Positions 26,944-36,501 are shown, counted from the first letter of the stretch. The stretch: DNA of 64,000 bases from Streptomyces sp. CB02261 (GCF_001905665.1 NZ_LIVX01000004.1:399019-463018); one strand, 5' to 3'. Notes: generated by a model not told the origin, from the sequence alone. Translations and numbers: made by a program.

Positions 26944-27414
26944 ATGCGCAAGAACCGGATCGTCCGAACGGCCGCCACCGCCCTTCTCGGACTCGGCAGC
27001 ATCGGCGTCTTCGCCGGCACCGCCCAGGCCGAGCCGATCGACTACGTGAAGATCGAGCTGCTCGAACTGCACTGCCAGAAGAACAGCGAGGGCGACCACG
27101 ACGAGGCGTACCTCAAGATCACGGACGCCAACGGCAATCCCGTCAAGGTCTGGCCCGGCAACGGCATCAAGTACCAGACCATGGGCACCGGGTACGTCCG
27201 CTCCATGGCCGACGGCAACGGCAACGCGGCCCTCATCCTCGGCAAGGAGCAGGCCCGCACGATGACCCTCTGGGACTACGACTCGACCAGCGGCGACGAC
27301 AAGCTCGGCGCCACGCTCGTCACCGGCAGCGAGGTCGGCGCCGAGACCCAGTGGCGCACCGTGGAGGGCTCCGGCGGCGTCTACGTCATCGCCTACCGCG
27401 TCGTCGACATCTGA
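26944..27414 (+). CDS. Small secreted protein of unknown function
   Basis: This 156-residue protein has a classic signal peptide (MRKNRIVRTA basic start, hydrophobic core, AQA cleavage near residue 29) and a mature beta-rich domain of about 127 residues (YVKIELLELHCQ, DEAYLKITDANGNPVKVWP, MTLWDYD, GGVYVIAYRVVDI). One Cys is visible in the mature part. The pattern resembles streptomycete secreted proteins of unknown function. GGGGGGAC upstream supports the ATG. The nearby IclR gene and palindrome point to control by that regulator. Confidence 0.78.
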   Translation: MRKNRIVRTAATALLGLGSIGVFAGTAQAEPIDYVKIELLELHCQKNSEGDHDEAYLKITDANGNPVKVWPGNGIKYQTMGTGYVRSMADGNGNAALILGKEQARTMTLWDYDSTSGDDKLGATLVTGSEVGAETQWRTVEGSGGVYVIAYRVVDI

Positions 27415-27435
27415 CCGACGCCCACCCCATGAGGC

Positions 27436-27466
27436 AAGGCCGTGCCGGCGAACCCGGCACGGCCTT
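27436..27466. terminator. Bidirectional terminator between converging genes
   Basis: A perfect 13-bp stem (AAGGCCGTGCCGG and complement) with a 5-nt loop is followed by CTCGTTGT on the plus strand. It serves the secreted-protein gene and the GH1 gene ending at 27479. Confidence 0.85.
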
Positions 27467-27478
27467 CTCGTTGTGACC

Positions 27479-28912
27479 TCAGGGGGCGTGCAGCTCACCC
27501 GTGCGCGCCACCCGCGCGTACCAGCGGGCACTCGACTTCGGCGTCCGCTCCAGGGTGTCGTAGTCCACCCGCACCGCGCCGAACCGCTTCGCGTAGCCGT
27601 ACGCCCACTCGAAGTTGTCGAGCAGCGACCACAGGAAGTACCCGCGCACGTCCACCCCGTCGCCGATCGCCCGGTGCACCGCCTCCAGATGGGCGTGGAC
27701 GTACGCGGCGCGCTCCGGGTCGTGCACCGAGCCGTCCGGGGACACCACGTCCTCGTACGCGGCCCCGTTCTCGCTGATGACCAGCGGGAGCTCGGGATAC
27801 GCCTCGGACACCCGGCTCAGCAGGTCGTACAGCGCGCCCGGGTCGACCGCCCAGCCCATCGCGGTCGGCTCGCCAGGACCCCGGTGGAAGGCGACCGAGT
27901 CCGCGCCGGGCCACGGCGAGAACTCGCTGTTGCCGTGACCGTCGTCCTGCGGCTTCTCGGCGCCCTCCGCCACCTCCGAGACGATCGTCGGCGCGTAGTA
28001 GTTGATCGCGAGCAGGTCCAGCGGCTGGTGGATCGCCGCGGTGTCCCCGTCCTCGACGAAGGACCAGTCGGTCAGCCGCGCCGTGTCACGGATCAGGTCC
28101 TCCGGGTAGGCGCCCTCCAGCATCGGGCCCAGCCAGACCCGGTTGCCGACGGCGTCGATCCGGCGGGCCGCCTCCAGGTCACCGGCGGAACCGGTCAGCG
28201 GCCGCACCTCGTGCAGGTTCAGCGAGACCGAGAGCAGCCGGTCCGCGGGCAGCGCCGACCGCAGCGCCTGCACCGCGAGGCCGTGCCCGAGGTTGAGGTG
28301 GTGGGCGGCGCGCAGCGAGGCCACCGGGTCGGTGCGGCCCGGGGCGTGGACCCCCGAGCCGTACCCGAGGAAGGCGCTGCACCAGGGCTCGTTGAGCGTG
28401 GTCCAGCGGGTCACGCGGTCGCCGAGCGCGTCGGCGACGATCCCCGCGTACTCGGCGAACCGCTCGGCGGTCGCGCGCTCGGGCCAGCCGCCCGCGTCCT
28501 CCAGCTCCTGCGGGAGGTCCCAGTGGTAGAGGGTGAGCGACGGTTCGATCCCGGCGGCGAGCAGCTCGTCGACGAGCGCCCGGTAGAAGTCCAGGCCCTT
28601 CTGGACGGCGGGCCCCCGGCCGGTGGGCTGCACCCGGGACCAGGAGACGGAGAACCGGTAGGAGTTCAGGCCGAGTTCGGACATGATGCCGACGTCCTCG
28701 CGGAACCGGTGGTAGTGGTCCACGGCGACGTCGCCGGTGTGGCCCTCGAAGACCTTGCCGGGGGTGTGCGAGAAGGTGTCCCAGATGGAGGGGGTACGGC
28801 CGTCCTCCGCCGCGGCTCCCTCGATCTGGTACGCGGCGGTGGCCGCGCCCCAGAGGAAGTCGGGCGGGAACGAGCGGGTGGCGGTGAGCGGCCGGGTTTC
28901 GGACGCGGTCAT
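27479..28912 (-). CDS. bglC: GH1 beta-glucosidase
   Basis: This 477-residue intracellular enzyme has no signal peptide. It carries the GH1 signature [14 protein letters not shown] at the start, the acid/base TLNEPW (Glu175) and the nucleophile ISENG (Glu381). It hydrolyses imported cellobiose and short cellodextrins to glucose. It is the last gene of the cebEFG cluster, 77 nt after cebG, the same order as in other streptomycetes, where this gene is called bglC. CebR control is expected by readthrough from the cebE promoter; no separate box is visible in the gap. Confidence 0.93.
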   Translation of the reverse strand: MTASETRPLTATRSFPPDFLWGAATAAYQIEGAAAEDGRTPSIWDTFSHTPGKVFEGHTGDVAVDHYHRFREDVGIMSELGLNSYRFSVSWSRVQPTGRGPAVQKGLDFYRALVDELLAAGIEPSLTLYHWDLPQELEDAGGWPERATAERFAEYAGIVADALGDRVTRWTTLNEPWCSAFLGYGSGVHAPGRTDPVASLRAAHHLNLGHGLAVQALRSALPADRLLSVSLNLHEVRPLTGSAGDLEAARRIDAVGNRVWLGPMLEGAYPEDLIRDTARLTDWSFVEDGDTAAIHQPLDLLAINYYAPTIVSEVAEGAEKPQDDGHGNSEFSPWPGADSVAFHRGPGEPTAMGWAVDPGALYDLLSRVSEAYPELPLVISENGAAYEDVVSPDGSVHDPERAAYVHAHLEAVHRAIGDGVDVRGYFLWSLLDNFEWAYGYAKRFGAVRVDYDTLERTPKSSARWYARVARTGELHAP

Positions 28913-28989
28913 AGGAGAGAGCTCCCAACGCGGGTACGGGGTCACGTGCGGTGTGTGCGTCACGTGCGGTACGGAGAGGTGGCGGGCCG

Positions 28990-29904
28990 TCAGCTCTTGA
29001 CGGCGCCGGCCGTGATGCCGCCCACGATGTGCTTGCCGAGGAAGGCGAAGACGAGCAGCAGCGGCACGGTGGATATCAGGGCGCCCGTCAGCACGACGGC
29101 GTGGTCCACCGTGTGGTTGCCCGCGCCGAGACCGGCGAGCGCCACCTGGAGGGTCGGACTGCCGTCCGGGGTGAGGGCGATGAAGGGCCAGAAGAAGTCG
29201 TTCCACGCCTGGACGAAGACCAGCATGCCGAGCACGGCCATGGCCGGCCTCGCCACCGGGAAGACCACGTGCCAGATGATCCGGAGGCTGTGGGCGCCGT
29301 CCATCCGGGCCGCCTCCACCAGCTCCATCGGCAGCGCCTCCAGCAGGAACTGGCGCATGAAGAAGACACCGAAGGCGGCGACCAGCGAGGGCAACACGAC
29401 CGACTGGAGCTGGTCGAACCAGCCGAGGTCGGTGATGATCCGGTACAGCGGGATGACGCTGAGCTGCGGCGGGATCGTCATGGTGGCGACCACGAGGGAG
29501 AGCATCATGCCCCGGCCCCGGAAGGGCAGCTTGGCGAAGGCGAACCCGGCGAGCGTGGAGAACAGGACGGTGGACAGCGCCACCAGGCTCGCCACGACCG
29601 TCGTGTTGATCAGCGCCTCGCCCATGTCGACCTGGTTCCAGGCGAAGCTGAGGTTGTCCATGAGGCGGGAGCCGGGCAGCAGCGGAGCCGGGGCCTCCAC
29701 GACCCGCTCGCCGGAGTGCGAGGCGGCGACCACGTTCCAGTACAGCGGGAAGAGGGAGACGAACGCGGCCACGACGAGCAGGACGTAGGTGAGCGGCCCC
29801 GCGTGGTGCTGGCGGCCGGCCGTCTGACGGAAGCGGTTTCCCCTGCGGGCCTCCGCAGGTGCCTCGGTCTCGATCGGCGGTGTCGTGTCGAGTGTGCGGG
29901 CCAT
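28990..29904 (-). CDS. cebG: Cellobiose ABC transporter permease CebG (MalG type)
   Basis: This 304-residue protein has six predicted transmembrane helices and the EAA loop [29 protein letters not shown], which contacts the ATPase. The C-terminus ends [10 protein letters not shown], typical of sugar permeases. It pairs with CebF, 4 nt upstream. No ATPase gene is present; in streptomycetes the multi-transporter ATPase MsiK serves this role from elsewhere. Confidence 0.92.
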   Translation of the reverse strand: MARTLDTTPPIETEAPAEARRGNRFRQTAGRQHHAGPLTYVLLVVAAFVSLFPLYWNVVAASHSGERVVEAPAPLLPGSRLMDNLSFAWNQVDMGEALINTTVVASLVALSTVLFSTLAGFAFAKLPFRGRGMMLSLVVATMTIPPQLSVIPLYRIITDLGWFDQLQSVVLPSLVAAFGVFFMRQFLLEALPMELVEAARMDGAHSLRIIWHVVFPVARPAMAVLGMLVFVQAWNDFFWPFIALTPDGSPTLQVALAGLGAGNHTVDHAVVLTGALISTVPLLLVFAFLGKHIVGGITAGAVKS

Positions 29905-29908
29905 CGGG

Positions 29909-30913
29909 TCAGCCCCCCAGCTTCTTGCGGTTGTGGCGGGAGACGAGCGCCTGGACGCCGCCGACGAGCAGCAGGAGCAGCAGCATGACCCAGGCGATGG
30001 CCGAGGCCTGGCCCAGCGCGCCGGTGATCCACCCCTTCTCGTACATCAGCAGGCTCAGCGTCTGGAACTGGTTGCCGCTGCCGCCGCTGATGCCGACGCT
30101 GCCGCCGAAGAGCATCGGCTCACCGAAGAGCTGGGTGGCGCCGATGGTGGAGACGACGATCGTGAAGAGGATCGTCGGCCGGATGGAGGGGATCGTGACG
30201 CTGATGAACTGGCGCCACCGCGAGGCCCCGTCCAGCGAGGCCGCCTCGTACAGGTCCTGCGGCACGGCCTGCATGGCGGCCAGGTAGATCAGCGCGTTGT
30301 AGCCGGTCCAGCGCCAGGTGACGATCACCGAGATCGCGATCTGCGCCGGCCACTTGGACGACTCCCAGTTCACCGGGTCGAAGCCGACCCAGCCCAGGAC
30401 GCCGTTGATCATCCCGTAGTCGGTGTTGAACAGCTGGGCGAAGACCAGGGTCGCCGCCGCGATCGAGGTGGCGTACGGGGCGAGGATCGCGACCCGGAAG
30501 AAGCCGCGCCCGCGGAGCTTGTAGTTGAGCAGGTGCGCCAGGCCCAGGGCCATGAGCAGCTGCGGAACGGTCGAGAGCACCCCGATGGTGAAGGTGTTGA
30601 AGAGCGCGTTCCAGAAGAACTCGCTGGTCGCGAGGTCGGTGTAGTTCTCGAAGCCCTTCCACGTCGGGTCGCCGCCGAGCTCGACCCGGTTGAGCGAGAG
30701 CCAGCCGGTGTAGATCAGGGGGAAGAGCCCGAAGGCGGCGAAGGTGAGGAAGAAGGGGGCGACGAAGACGTACGGGATCGCCTTGAGGTCCCAGCGGTAG
30801 AGCGTGCTGCGCCAGCTGCCCCGGGAGGAGTGGCGGCCACGCTGGCCGGGGGAGGAGGGCGGTGCGGCGGGCGGCGGGGAGCCGTCGGGCCTCGCCCGAA
30901 CGGAGGTGGCCAC
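29909..30913 (-). CDS. cebF: Cellobiose ABC transporter permease CebF (MalF type)
   Basis: This 334-residue protein has a Pro/Ser/Arg-rich N-terminus of about 40 residues, six transmembrane helices and the EAA loop DLYEAASLDGASRWRQFISVTIPSIRP. It forms the channel with CebG. A very stable 16-bp hairpin precedes the gene (30957-30994), between cebE and cebF. It probably sets lower expression of the permeases than of the binding protein. Confidence 0.92.
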   Translation of the reverse strand: MATSVRARPDGSPPPAAPPSSPGQRGRHSSRGSWRSTLYRWDLKAIPYVFVAPFFLTFAAFGLFPLIYTGWLSLNRVELGGDPTWKGFENYTDLATSEFFWNALFNTFTIGVLSTVPQLLMALGLAHLLNYKLRGRGFFRVAILAPYATSIAAATLVFAQLFNTDYGMINGVLGWVGFDPVNWESSKWPAQIAISVIVTWRWTGYNALIYLAAMQAVPQDLYEAASLDGASRWRQFISVTIPSIRPTILFTIVVSTIGATQLFGEPMLFGGSVGISGGSGNQFQTLSLLMYEKGWITGALGQASAIAWVMLLLLLLVGGVQALVSRHNRKKLGG

Positions 30914-30956
30914 GGGGGCGTCCTTCCAGGTCGATGCGTGCGGTGGTGCGGACGGT

Positions 30957-30994
30957 GCCGGTCCGCCGCCGCCCGGGAGCGGCGGCGGACCGGC
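30957..30994 (-). terminator. Intercistronic 16-bp hairpin between cebE and cebF
   Basis: GCCGGTCCGCCGCCGC and its exact complement flank a 6-nt loop 12 nt past the cebE stop. There is no U-run. It may act as a partial terminator or as an mRNA-stabilising 3' end of the cebE message, a common device in binding-protein/permease operons. Confidence 0.75.
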
Positions 30995-31005
30995 AGACGC
31001 CCCCG

Positions 31006-32355
31006 CTACTGGTCGATCTTGTCGTCGACCAGCTTCTTGACGTTCTCCCAGGCCTTGGCCGGGTCGGTGCCGCGCTGCTCGATGTCGAGGATGCCGTTGT
31101 CGGTGAGGAAGGTCTTCACCTGGCCGTCGTAGCGGCTGATGACGGCGGGCGTGATCCCGGCCGCCGCGCTGGAGAAGATCTTGCCGACGGGGGTGTCACC
31201 GAAGTACGGCAGCTTGGCGTCCTGGACGGTGGACGAGGTGAGCGTGTCCTTGGACGAGGGGATGTTGCCGTTCACAGCGAACACCTTGGCGTGCTGCTCG
31301 GGGGCCGTCAGCCAGGCGGCCAGCGCGGCGGCCTCCTTGGTGTGCTTCCCGGACTTCGGCACGGCGAGGAAGGCGCCTCCCCAGTTGCCGGCCACCGGCG
31401 GTGCGGCGATGTCCCACTTGCCCTGGTTGGCCGGACCCGCCTGGTCCTTGATGATGCCGGTCATCCAGCTGGGGCACGCGACGGTGGCGAACTTGCCGTT
31501 CTTGAAGGCCGCGTTCCAGGTGCCCTTCTCGTCGAACTGGCGCAGCTTGGCGGTGAGGCCGCCCTGGGCCGCCTTGACGGCGGTCTCCCAGGCCTTCTTC
31601 ACGCCGGGGCTGTTCTCCCAGTCGAGTTCGCCGCTGGTGTTGGCGTACTGCACCGGGTCGCTGGAGACGACGGCGTTGAAGAGGCCGCTCGCCGAGTCGT
31701 GGAAGGCGGTGCCGGCCGGCGCGGCGGCCTTGTACTTCTCGCCGGTCGCGATGAACTTGGCCCAGTCGCCGGACCACAGCTTGCCGACGGCGTCGCGCTC
31801 GGTCGGCAGCTTGGCCTTGGCGAAGAGGTCCTTGTTGTAGCAGATGGCCATGGGGCCGATGTCCGTGCCGAGGCCGATGAGCTTGCCGTCGGCGGTCGTC
31901 GCCTGCTTGACCTTCCAGTCCAGGAAGTCCTCGGGCTTGGCGCCGCCCTCCTTGCCCAGGTCGACCCACTTGCCGGCCATGGCCGGTCCGGTCGCCTCGG
32001 CGATGTATCCGACCTCGACGGCCTGGATGTCGGCGAGGCCGCTGTTCTGGGAGAGGCGCAGCTTCAGGGTGTCCCAGTACTTCTGACCGTCGGAGACGTT
32101 CGACTCCTCGATCTTGATGTTCGGGTGGAGCCGCTCGTACTCGGCGTAGAGCTTGGCGCCGGTCTTGTTGTCGTAGCCGAAGGAACCGAAGGTACCGACC
32201 CGGAGCGTGATCTTCTCTCCGGCCTTGCCGCCGGTGCCGCCCTTGCCGTTGTCGTCGTCGCTGCCGCAACCGGTGAGCAGGGTCGTGCCGGTCACGACGA
32301 CGGCGACCGCCGCGATCGCCGCACGGCGTCCGCGTCTGCTGCTGGAAGTGCGCAT
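31006..32355 (-). CDS. cebE: Cellobiose-binding lipoprotein CebE
   Basis: This 449-residue solute-binding protein has a basic start, a hydrophobic core and the lipobox LLTGC (Cys30). A flexible Asp/Gly/Lys linker and a type I sugar-binding fold follow (LRVGTFGSFGYDNKTGAKLY, PAVISRYDGQVKTFL). It captures cellobiose and cello-oligomers outside the membrane for CebFG. A perfect CebR box (32467-32480) lies 112 nt before the ATG. It is the first gene of the leftward cebEFG-bglC cluster. Confidence 0.93.
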   Translation of the reverse strand: MRTSSSRRGRRAAIAAVAVVVTGTTLLTGCGSDDDNGKGGTGGKAGEKITLRVGTFGSFGYDNKTGAKLYAEYERLHPNIKIEESNVSDGQKYWDTLKLRLSQNSGLADIQAVEVGYIAEATGPAMAGKWVDLGKEGGAKPEDFLDWKVKQATTADGKLIGLGTDIGPMAICYNKDLFAKAKLPTERDAVGKLWSGDWAKFIATGEKYKAAAPAGTAFHDSASGLFNAVVSSDPVQYANTSGELDWENSPGVKKAWETAVKAAQGGLTAKLRQFDEKGTWNAAFKNGKFATVACPSWMTGIIKDQAGPANQGKWDIAAPPVAGNWGGAFLAVPKSGKHTKEAAALAAWLTAPEQHAKVFAVNGNIPSSKDTLTSSTVQDAKLPYFGDTPVGKIFSSAAAGITPAVISRYDGQVKTFLTDNGILDIEQRGTDPAKAWENVKKLVDDKIDQ

Positions 32356-32466
32356 TCCACTCTCCTCGTCCAAGGTGGTGCTCGTTGTGCGCCATGAGGC
32401 CCGGCCGGCTGATCGCGGCTCGGCGGCGCCTGCCAGGACCTGATGCAAGGCTGTGCGCGTCCCGGA

Positions 32467-32480
32467 TGGGAGCGCTCCCA
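32467..32480. promoter_or_regulatory. CebR box in the cebE promoter region
   Basis: TGGGAGCGCTCCCA is a perfect 14-bp palindrome identical to the known streptomycete CebR consensus. It lies 112 nt upstream of cebE. Confidence 0.92.
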
Positions 32481-32643
32481 CGTCGTTGCCGGAAGGTTGC
32501 TGCCTGGCGGGTACGGGTGTCAAGACATGAACGCGGTTTCGTTACCGGAAGGTTTTCCGGGGGTTTCGCGGCTCGACGGCGCGGAGTTCGCGTCACCTCC
32601 TGAACGCACGCGCGTGGCGCGGGGGCGAGGAAGTGGACTACGG

Positions 32644-32657
32644 TGGGAGCGCTCCCA
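32644..32657. promoter_or_regulatory. CebR box in the cebR promoter region
   Basis: A second perfect TGGGAGCGCTCCCA lies 69 nt before the cebR start codon. It suggests autoregulation and, with the 32467 box, possible looping across the 370-bp divergent region. Confidence 0.9.
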
Positions 32658-32725
32658 CTGCTGCTTTCGTTCCTGGCGGGCCGGTGGTGAGCTGCGCGTT
32701 GTCCTACGAGGGGAGTTCGGGAGTT

Positions 32726-33754
32726 GTGAGCGGACGGCAGAGCGGCAGACCCACCCTGGAGCAGGTCGCCGCCAGGGCCGGGGTCGGCCGGGGCACGGTC
32801 TCCCGGGTGATCAACGGCTCCCCGCGGGTGAGCGAGCAGACCAGAACGGCCGTCGCCCGGGCCGTCGCCGAACTCGGCTACGTGCCCAACCAGGCCGCCC
32901 GCGCCCTGGCCGGCAGCCGCACCGACGCCATCGCGCTCGTCATTCCCGAGGCCGAGGCCCGACTCTTCGCCGAGCCCTACTTCCTCGACCTCATCCGCGG
33001 GGTCAGCGCCGAACTCGCCGAAGCCGACAAGCAGTTGCTGCTGACACTGGTCCGCAGCGAGCAGGAGCGGCAGCGCTTCGAGCAGTACCTCGCGGCCCAG
33101 CGCGTCGACGGCGTGCTGCTCGCCTCCGTCCACGGCGATGACCCGCTGCCCGACCGGATCAGGGACATGGGCCTGCCGGTCGTCATGAACGGGCGCCGCG
33201 CGGAGGCCGAGCCCGTGCCGTACGTCGACTCCGACAACATCGGGGCCGGGCGCGCGGCCGTCGCGCACCTCGTGGGACGCGGCCGGAGCAGGATCGCGAC
33301 CGTCACCGGACCGCTCGACATGTACGTGGCGCGCGCCCGCCTCGGCGGCTACCGGGCGGGACTCGCGGAGGCCGGACTCGGGCCCGACGAGGCACTGGTG
33401 TCGACGGGGGACTTCACCGAGGAGGGCGGCCGGCGGGCCATGCGGGAACTGCTCGACCGCAGGCCGGACCTGGACGCCGTCTTCGCCGCATCCGACGTGA
33501 TGGCGGCGGGAGCGCGCGGAGCGCTGCGCGACGCGGGGCGCCGGGTGCCCGAGGACGTGGCCCTGGTCGGCGTCGACGACTCGGCGGTGGCGCGGCTGAT
33601 GGACCCGCCGCTGACGAGCGTGCGCCAGCCCATCGAGGAGATGGGCCGCACGATGGCGCGGATGCTGCTCCAGGAGATCGCGGGCGCGCGGGACGGGGCC
33701 GCGGCCGTCCGCCGTGTCCTGCCGACGGAGCTCGTGGTGCGCGAGTCCTGCTGA
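32726..33754 (+). CDS. cebR: LacI family cellobiose-responsive repressor CebR
   Basis: This 342-residue protein has an N-terminal LacI HTH (LEQVAARAGVGRGTVSRVINGSPRVSEQTR, hinge NQAARALAGSRT) and a periplasmic-binding-like effector domain. Position (divergent from cebEFG-bglC) and the adjacent TGGGAGCGCTCCCA boxes identify it as CebR, which cellobiose or cellotriose releases from DNA. The start is taken as the GTG at 32726, giving MSGRQSGRPT. The open frame extends 31 codons upstream over the CebR box and is not credible there. Confidence 0.93.
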   Translation: MSGRQSGRPTLEQVAARAGVGRGTVSRVINGSPRVSEQTRTAVARAVAELGYVPNQAARALAGSRTDAIALVIPEAEARLFAEPYFLDLIRGVSAELAEADKQLLLTLVRSEQERQRFEQYLAAQRVDGVLLASVHGDDPLPDRIRDMGLPVVMNGRRAEAEPVPYVDSDNIGAGRAAVAHLVGRGRSRIATVTGPLDMYVARARLGGYRAGLAEAGLGPDEALVSTGDFTEEGGRRAMRELLDRRPDLDAVFAASDVMAAGARGALRDAGRRVPEDVALVGVDDSAVARLMDPPLTSVRQPIEEMGRTMARMLLQEIAGARDGAAAVRRVLPTELVVRESC

Positions 33755-33784
33755 GCGCGGGCACGCCGTGGCGTGCCCGCGCTC
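33753..33784. terminator. Terminator overlapping the cebR stop
   Basis: A 13-bp perfect stem (GAGCGCGGGCACG and complement) with a 6-nt loop begins within the cebR stop codon. It separates cebR from the converging M15 peptidase gene. Confidence 0.8.
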
Positions 33785-33796
33785 GCGCCGGACGGA

Positions 33797-34546
33797 TCAG
33801 ATGCCGCAGCTGGGGGCGGACCAGAAGCGGCTGCCGCGGTGGTCGAGGTGGGTGTGGTCGTCATGGCCGGCGTAGCCGGGCCCGAGGATGCCGTTGAAGC
33901 CGTGGTTCCGGGCCTGCTGCGCGAGCCGGCACAGCGAGTGCGGGCCGGAGCCGAGATCGGCCGCGTCCCCGTAGAGGTGGCGGCTCGACGCGGCGCCGCC
34001 GACCGCGTCGTTGCAGGCGTGGCTGCGGAAGCCGCTGGTGACCCGGATGGGTTCGTCGCCGAGGGCGTGGCGCAGCGCCTCCAGCTTCCACATGGTGCGC
34101 AGGGCGTTGGCCTTGGCGGTGGTGGCGCTCACCGCGCCGCCCGCCCAGGTGCTGTTGCAGTTGTTCAGTTCGGCGTAGGAGAAGTGGATGGGCGTGCAGT
34201 CGTCGTCCTGGAGCGCGTAGAGCTTCGAGAAGGTCGCGGGTCCGGCGACGCCGTCGGCGCCGAGGCCGTAGGCGGACTGGAAGCGCTGGACGGCGGCGAC
34301 GGTGGCGGGCCCGTAGGACCCGTCGATCGCCAGCACGCCCCCGCTGCCGGGGTACCCGGCCACGCGGATCTGCAGCTGGGTCACGTCGGCGCCGGAAGCT
34401 CCCTGGGACAGGGTGCGCGACCAGGTGTAGCAGCCGTCCGCCCGGGCGGTCCCGGCGGTGGCGACGACGCCCGCCAGGCCGCTGACGAGGAGGGCGAGGA
34501 CGAGGAGGAATCTGGGAAGGGGTGCGGGGAGAACGCGTCCGTGCAT
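33797..34546 (-). CDS. Secreted peptidoglycan-binding D-Ala-D-Ala carboxypeptidase-like protein (M15)
   Basis: This 249-residue protein has a signal peptide (cleavage after TARA, about 36). A PG_binding_1 domain follows (SQGASGADVTQLQIRVAGYPG, IDGSYGPATVAAVQRFQ). The C-terminal M15_3 zinc peptidase domain has SGFRSHACNDAV, SRHLYGDAAD and DDHTHLD as metal-binding and catalytic motifs. This is the layout of the Streptomyces albus G DD-peptidase. It would trim cell-wall stem peptides. GGAGG about 8 nt upstream supports the ATG. It is separated from the GH6 gene by a strong hairpin. Confidence 0.88.
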   Translation of the reverse strand: MHGRVLPAPLPRFLLVLALLVSGLAGVVATAGTARADGCYTWSRTLSQGASGADVTQLQIRVAGYPGSGGVLAIDGSYGPATVAAVQRFQSAYGLGADGVAGPATFSKLYALQDDDCTPIHFSYAELNNCNSTWAGGAVSATTAKANALRTMWKLEALRHALGDEPIRVTSGFRSHACNDAVGGAASSRHLYGDAADLGSGPHSLCRLAQQARNHGFNGILGPGYAGHDDHTHLDHRGSRFWSAPSCGI

Positions 34547-34678
34547 CGTGCGGGCCTCCGTCAGAGTGTTGATGTGCACCTGCCACGGGCAGAGTGGACG
34601 CTGCGGTATACGCGCGTCAACCACGCCGGGGCACTGCCAGTTGTCCGACCAATGACGGGCCGTCGGCGCGCGCGGCGG

Positions 34679-34710
34679 TGCCGCACCCGTCCCCCCGGAC
34701 GGATGCGGCA
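34679..34710 (-). terminator. Terminator of the GH5-GH6 operon
   Basis: A 14-position stem with one C-A mismatch (TGCCGCACCCGTCC against GGACGGATGCGGCA) and a CCCC loop begins 28 nt past the GH6 stop. Confidence 0.75.
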
Positions 34711-34738
34711 CCGCTGGTGCTCGGGTTTCCCGGTCGGC

Positions 34739-36484
34739 CTACAGCGCCGGGTACGCGTTCTTCATGAGCTCCTGGAACTGGGCCGAGAACCACTGGCCCG
34801 AGATCGGGGCGTCCGGCAGCGCGCCCGACATGCTGTTCCCGTTACGGGCGTTGCCCGTGTAGGTGGGGTCGCACATCCGGTCGAAGCCCTTGCCCTCGTT
34901 GTTCGGGATCTCCTTGGAGGCGCCGTCGGACTCGCCCGGCGGCTTCATCCAGACGTACGCGTCGATGCCCGCGGCCGGGGCCGCCGTGGGTCGTTCGCCG
35001 AGGCCCGCGCCGGACTGGTTGCACCAGTTGCCGAGGTGGATGCGGCGGTCGTACTTGCCCCCGTTGACGTAGGTGTCGACGCTGGTCAGGGCGCCCGGGC
35101 CGGTGGGCCGCTGGGTGCCGCCCCAGCCGTTGCGGGAGGTGTCGATCAGCATGCCGAGGTTGCTGTCGAAGCCGAGCGAGACCAGCTTGGTCCGCATGGC
35201 CTGGGCGTAGGACAGCTCGTCGGTGTACCGGTTCCAGTCGACCCACTTCGACTGGCGCACGGAGACGCCGTTGACGGAGTCCTCGATCTTGAAGTTGTTC
35301 TCCTTCAGGGCGCTGTAGTTGGCGGTGTTGACGATGAAGCCGTGGACGTTGGAGACCGTGGAGCCCTCGGCCGTGGCGGCCTGCTTGAACAGCTCGGCGG
35401 AGGCGCCGAAGTTGTCGTCCCAGCCGAGCCAGCCGTGGTGGCCGGCGTCCACGTAGTTGTAGACGTTGCCGATCGAGCCCAGCTTCTTGAGCGCGTAGCC
35501 CACGCCGGTGATGTAGTTGCCGTTGGCCTTCATGACGTCACAGTTGGGCGTGGCCGTCGGGCGGCCGGAGACGTTGGTGACCAGGTTCGGCAGCGAGTCG
35601 ATCTCGACCGTGGTGACGATCCTCAGGCCCGCGTACTTGGGGTCGCCGAGGATCGCGGCGATCGGGTCGATGTACTCGGTCTTGTAGCGGCCGATCTCGG
35701 TCGGGCCGAGCTCGCCGTTGGAGGCGAGCGCGGCACAGTCGCGGCCCGGCAGGTTGTAGACGACCAGCTGGACGACGAGCTCGCCGCTGCCCTTCTGCTT
35801 CAGGGCCTCGTCGAGGTGGGCGCGCAGACCCATGGAGGTGGCGGAGCCGTTGATGGCGGCGATGCGGTCCAGCCAGACGCCGGTGGGCTGGCCGGAGATC
35901 CTGGTGCCCCCCGGCTCGGCCGCCGCCTTCGCGGACCATTCGGGGTTCACGTACACCTTGGCGCCGGCGTACGGGTTGTCCGCCTTGGTGCCGGCCGGCG
36001 GCGGGGTCGTCGGGGGAGTGGTCGGCGGGGTGGTCGGGGGCTCCGTCGGCTCGGTGGCCCCGTTGCAGACGACGCCGTTCAGCTTGAAGGTCGCGGGCAC
36101 GGCGTTGGTGCCGCTGTACGAGCCGTTGAAGCCGAAGGAGGTGGAACCGCCGGTGGCCAGGGTCCCGTTGTAGGAGACGTTCTTGGCGGTGACGGCGGCG
36201 CCGGACTGGGTGATGGTGGCGTTCCAGCCCTGGGTGACCTGCTGGTTGCCGGCGTAGGTCCACTCCAGGGTCCAGGCGGAGACCGGGTCACCGGTGTTGG
36301 TGACGGTCACGTTGGTCCCGAAGCCGGTGCTCCACTGGTTGGTGACCTGGTAGGTGACCTTGCAGCCGGGGGCGGCGGCGCCGGCGGTGGCGGTGCCGAG
36401 GACGGTGGCGGTGGCCCCGGTGGCCGTGATGAGGCCGAGGGCCGCCAACAGGGCGGTGCGGCTGGTGCTACGGGTGCGGCTCAT
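34739..36484 (-). CDS. Secreted GH6 cellobiohydrolase with N-terminal CBM2
   Basis: This 581-residue protein has a signal peptide (1-39), a CBM2 cellulose-binding module (41-140, with terminal Cys41 and Cys140), a Pro/Thr linker (141-166) and a GH6 domain (167-581). Catalytic motifs are VVYNLPGRDCAA (Asp249) and TTVEIDSLPN (Asp296, the proposed general acid; E-I-D replaces the usual E-P-D). The size and loop-rich catalytic domain fit the exo-acting cellobiohydrolases. It lies 17 nt after the GH5 gene, so both form one CebR-controlled operon. Confidence 0.93.
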   Translation of the reverse strand: MSRTRSTSRTALLAALGLITATGATATVLGTATAGAAAPGCKVTYQVTNQWSTGFGTNVTVTNTGDPVSAWTLEWTYAGNQQVTQGWNATITQSGAAVTAKNVSYNGTLATGGSTSFGFNGSYSGTNAVPATFKLNGVVCNGATEPTEPPTTPPTTPPTTPPPAGTKADNPYAGAKVYVNPEWSAKAAAEPGGTRISGQPTGVWLDRIAAINGSATSMGLRAHLDEALKQKGSGELVVQLVVYNLPGRDCAALASNGELGPTEIGRYKTEYIDPIAAILGDPKYAGLRIVTTVEIDSLPNLVTNVSGRPTATPNCDVMKANGNYITGVGYALKKLGSIGNVYNYVDAGHHGWLGWDDNFGASAELFKQAATAEGSTVSNVHGFIVNTANYSALKENNFKIEDSVNGVSVRQSKWVDWNRYTDELSYAQAMRTKLVSLGFDSNLGMLIDTSRNGWGGTQRPTGPGALTSVDTYVNGGKYDRRIHLGNWCNQSGAGLGERPTAAPAAGIDAYVWMKPPGESDGASKEIPNNEGKGFDRMCDPTYTGNARNGNSMSGALPDAPISGQWFSAQFQELMKNAYPAL

Positions 36485-36501
36485 GCGGGTGGGGATTCCT
36501 T

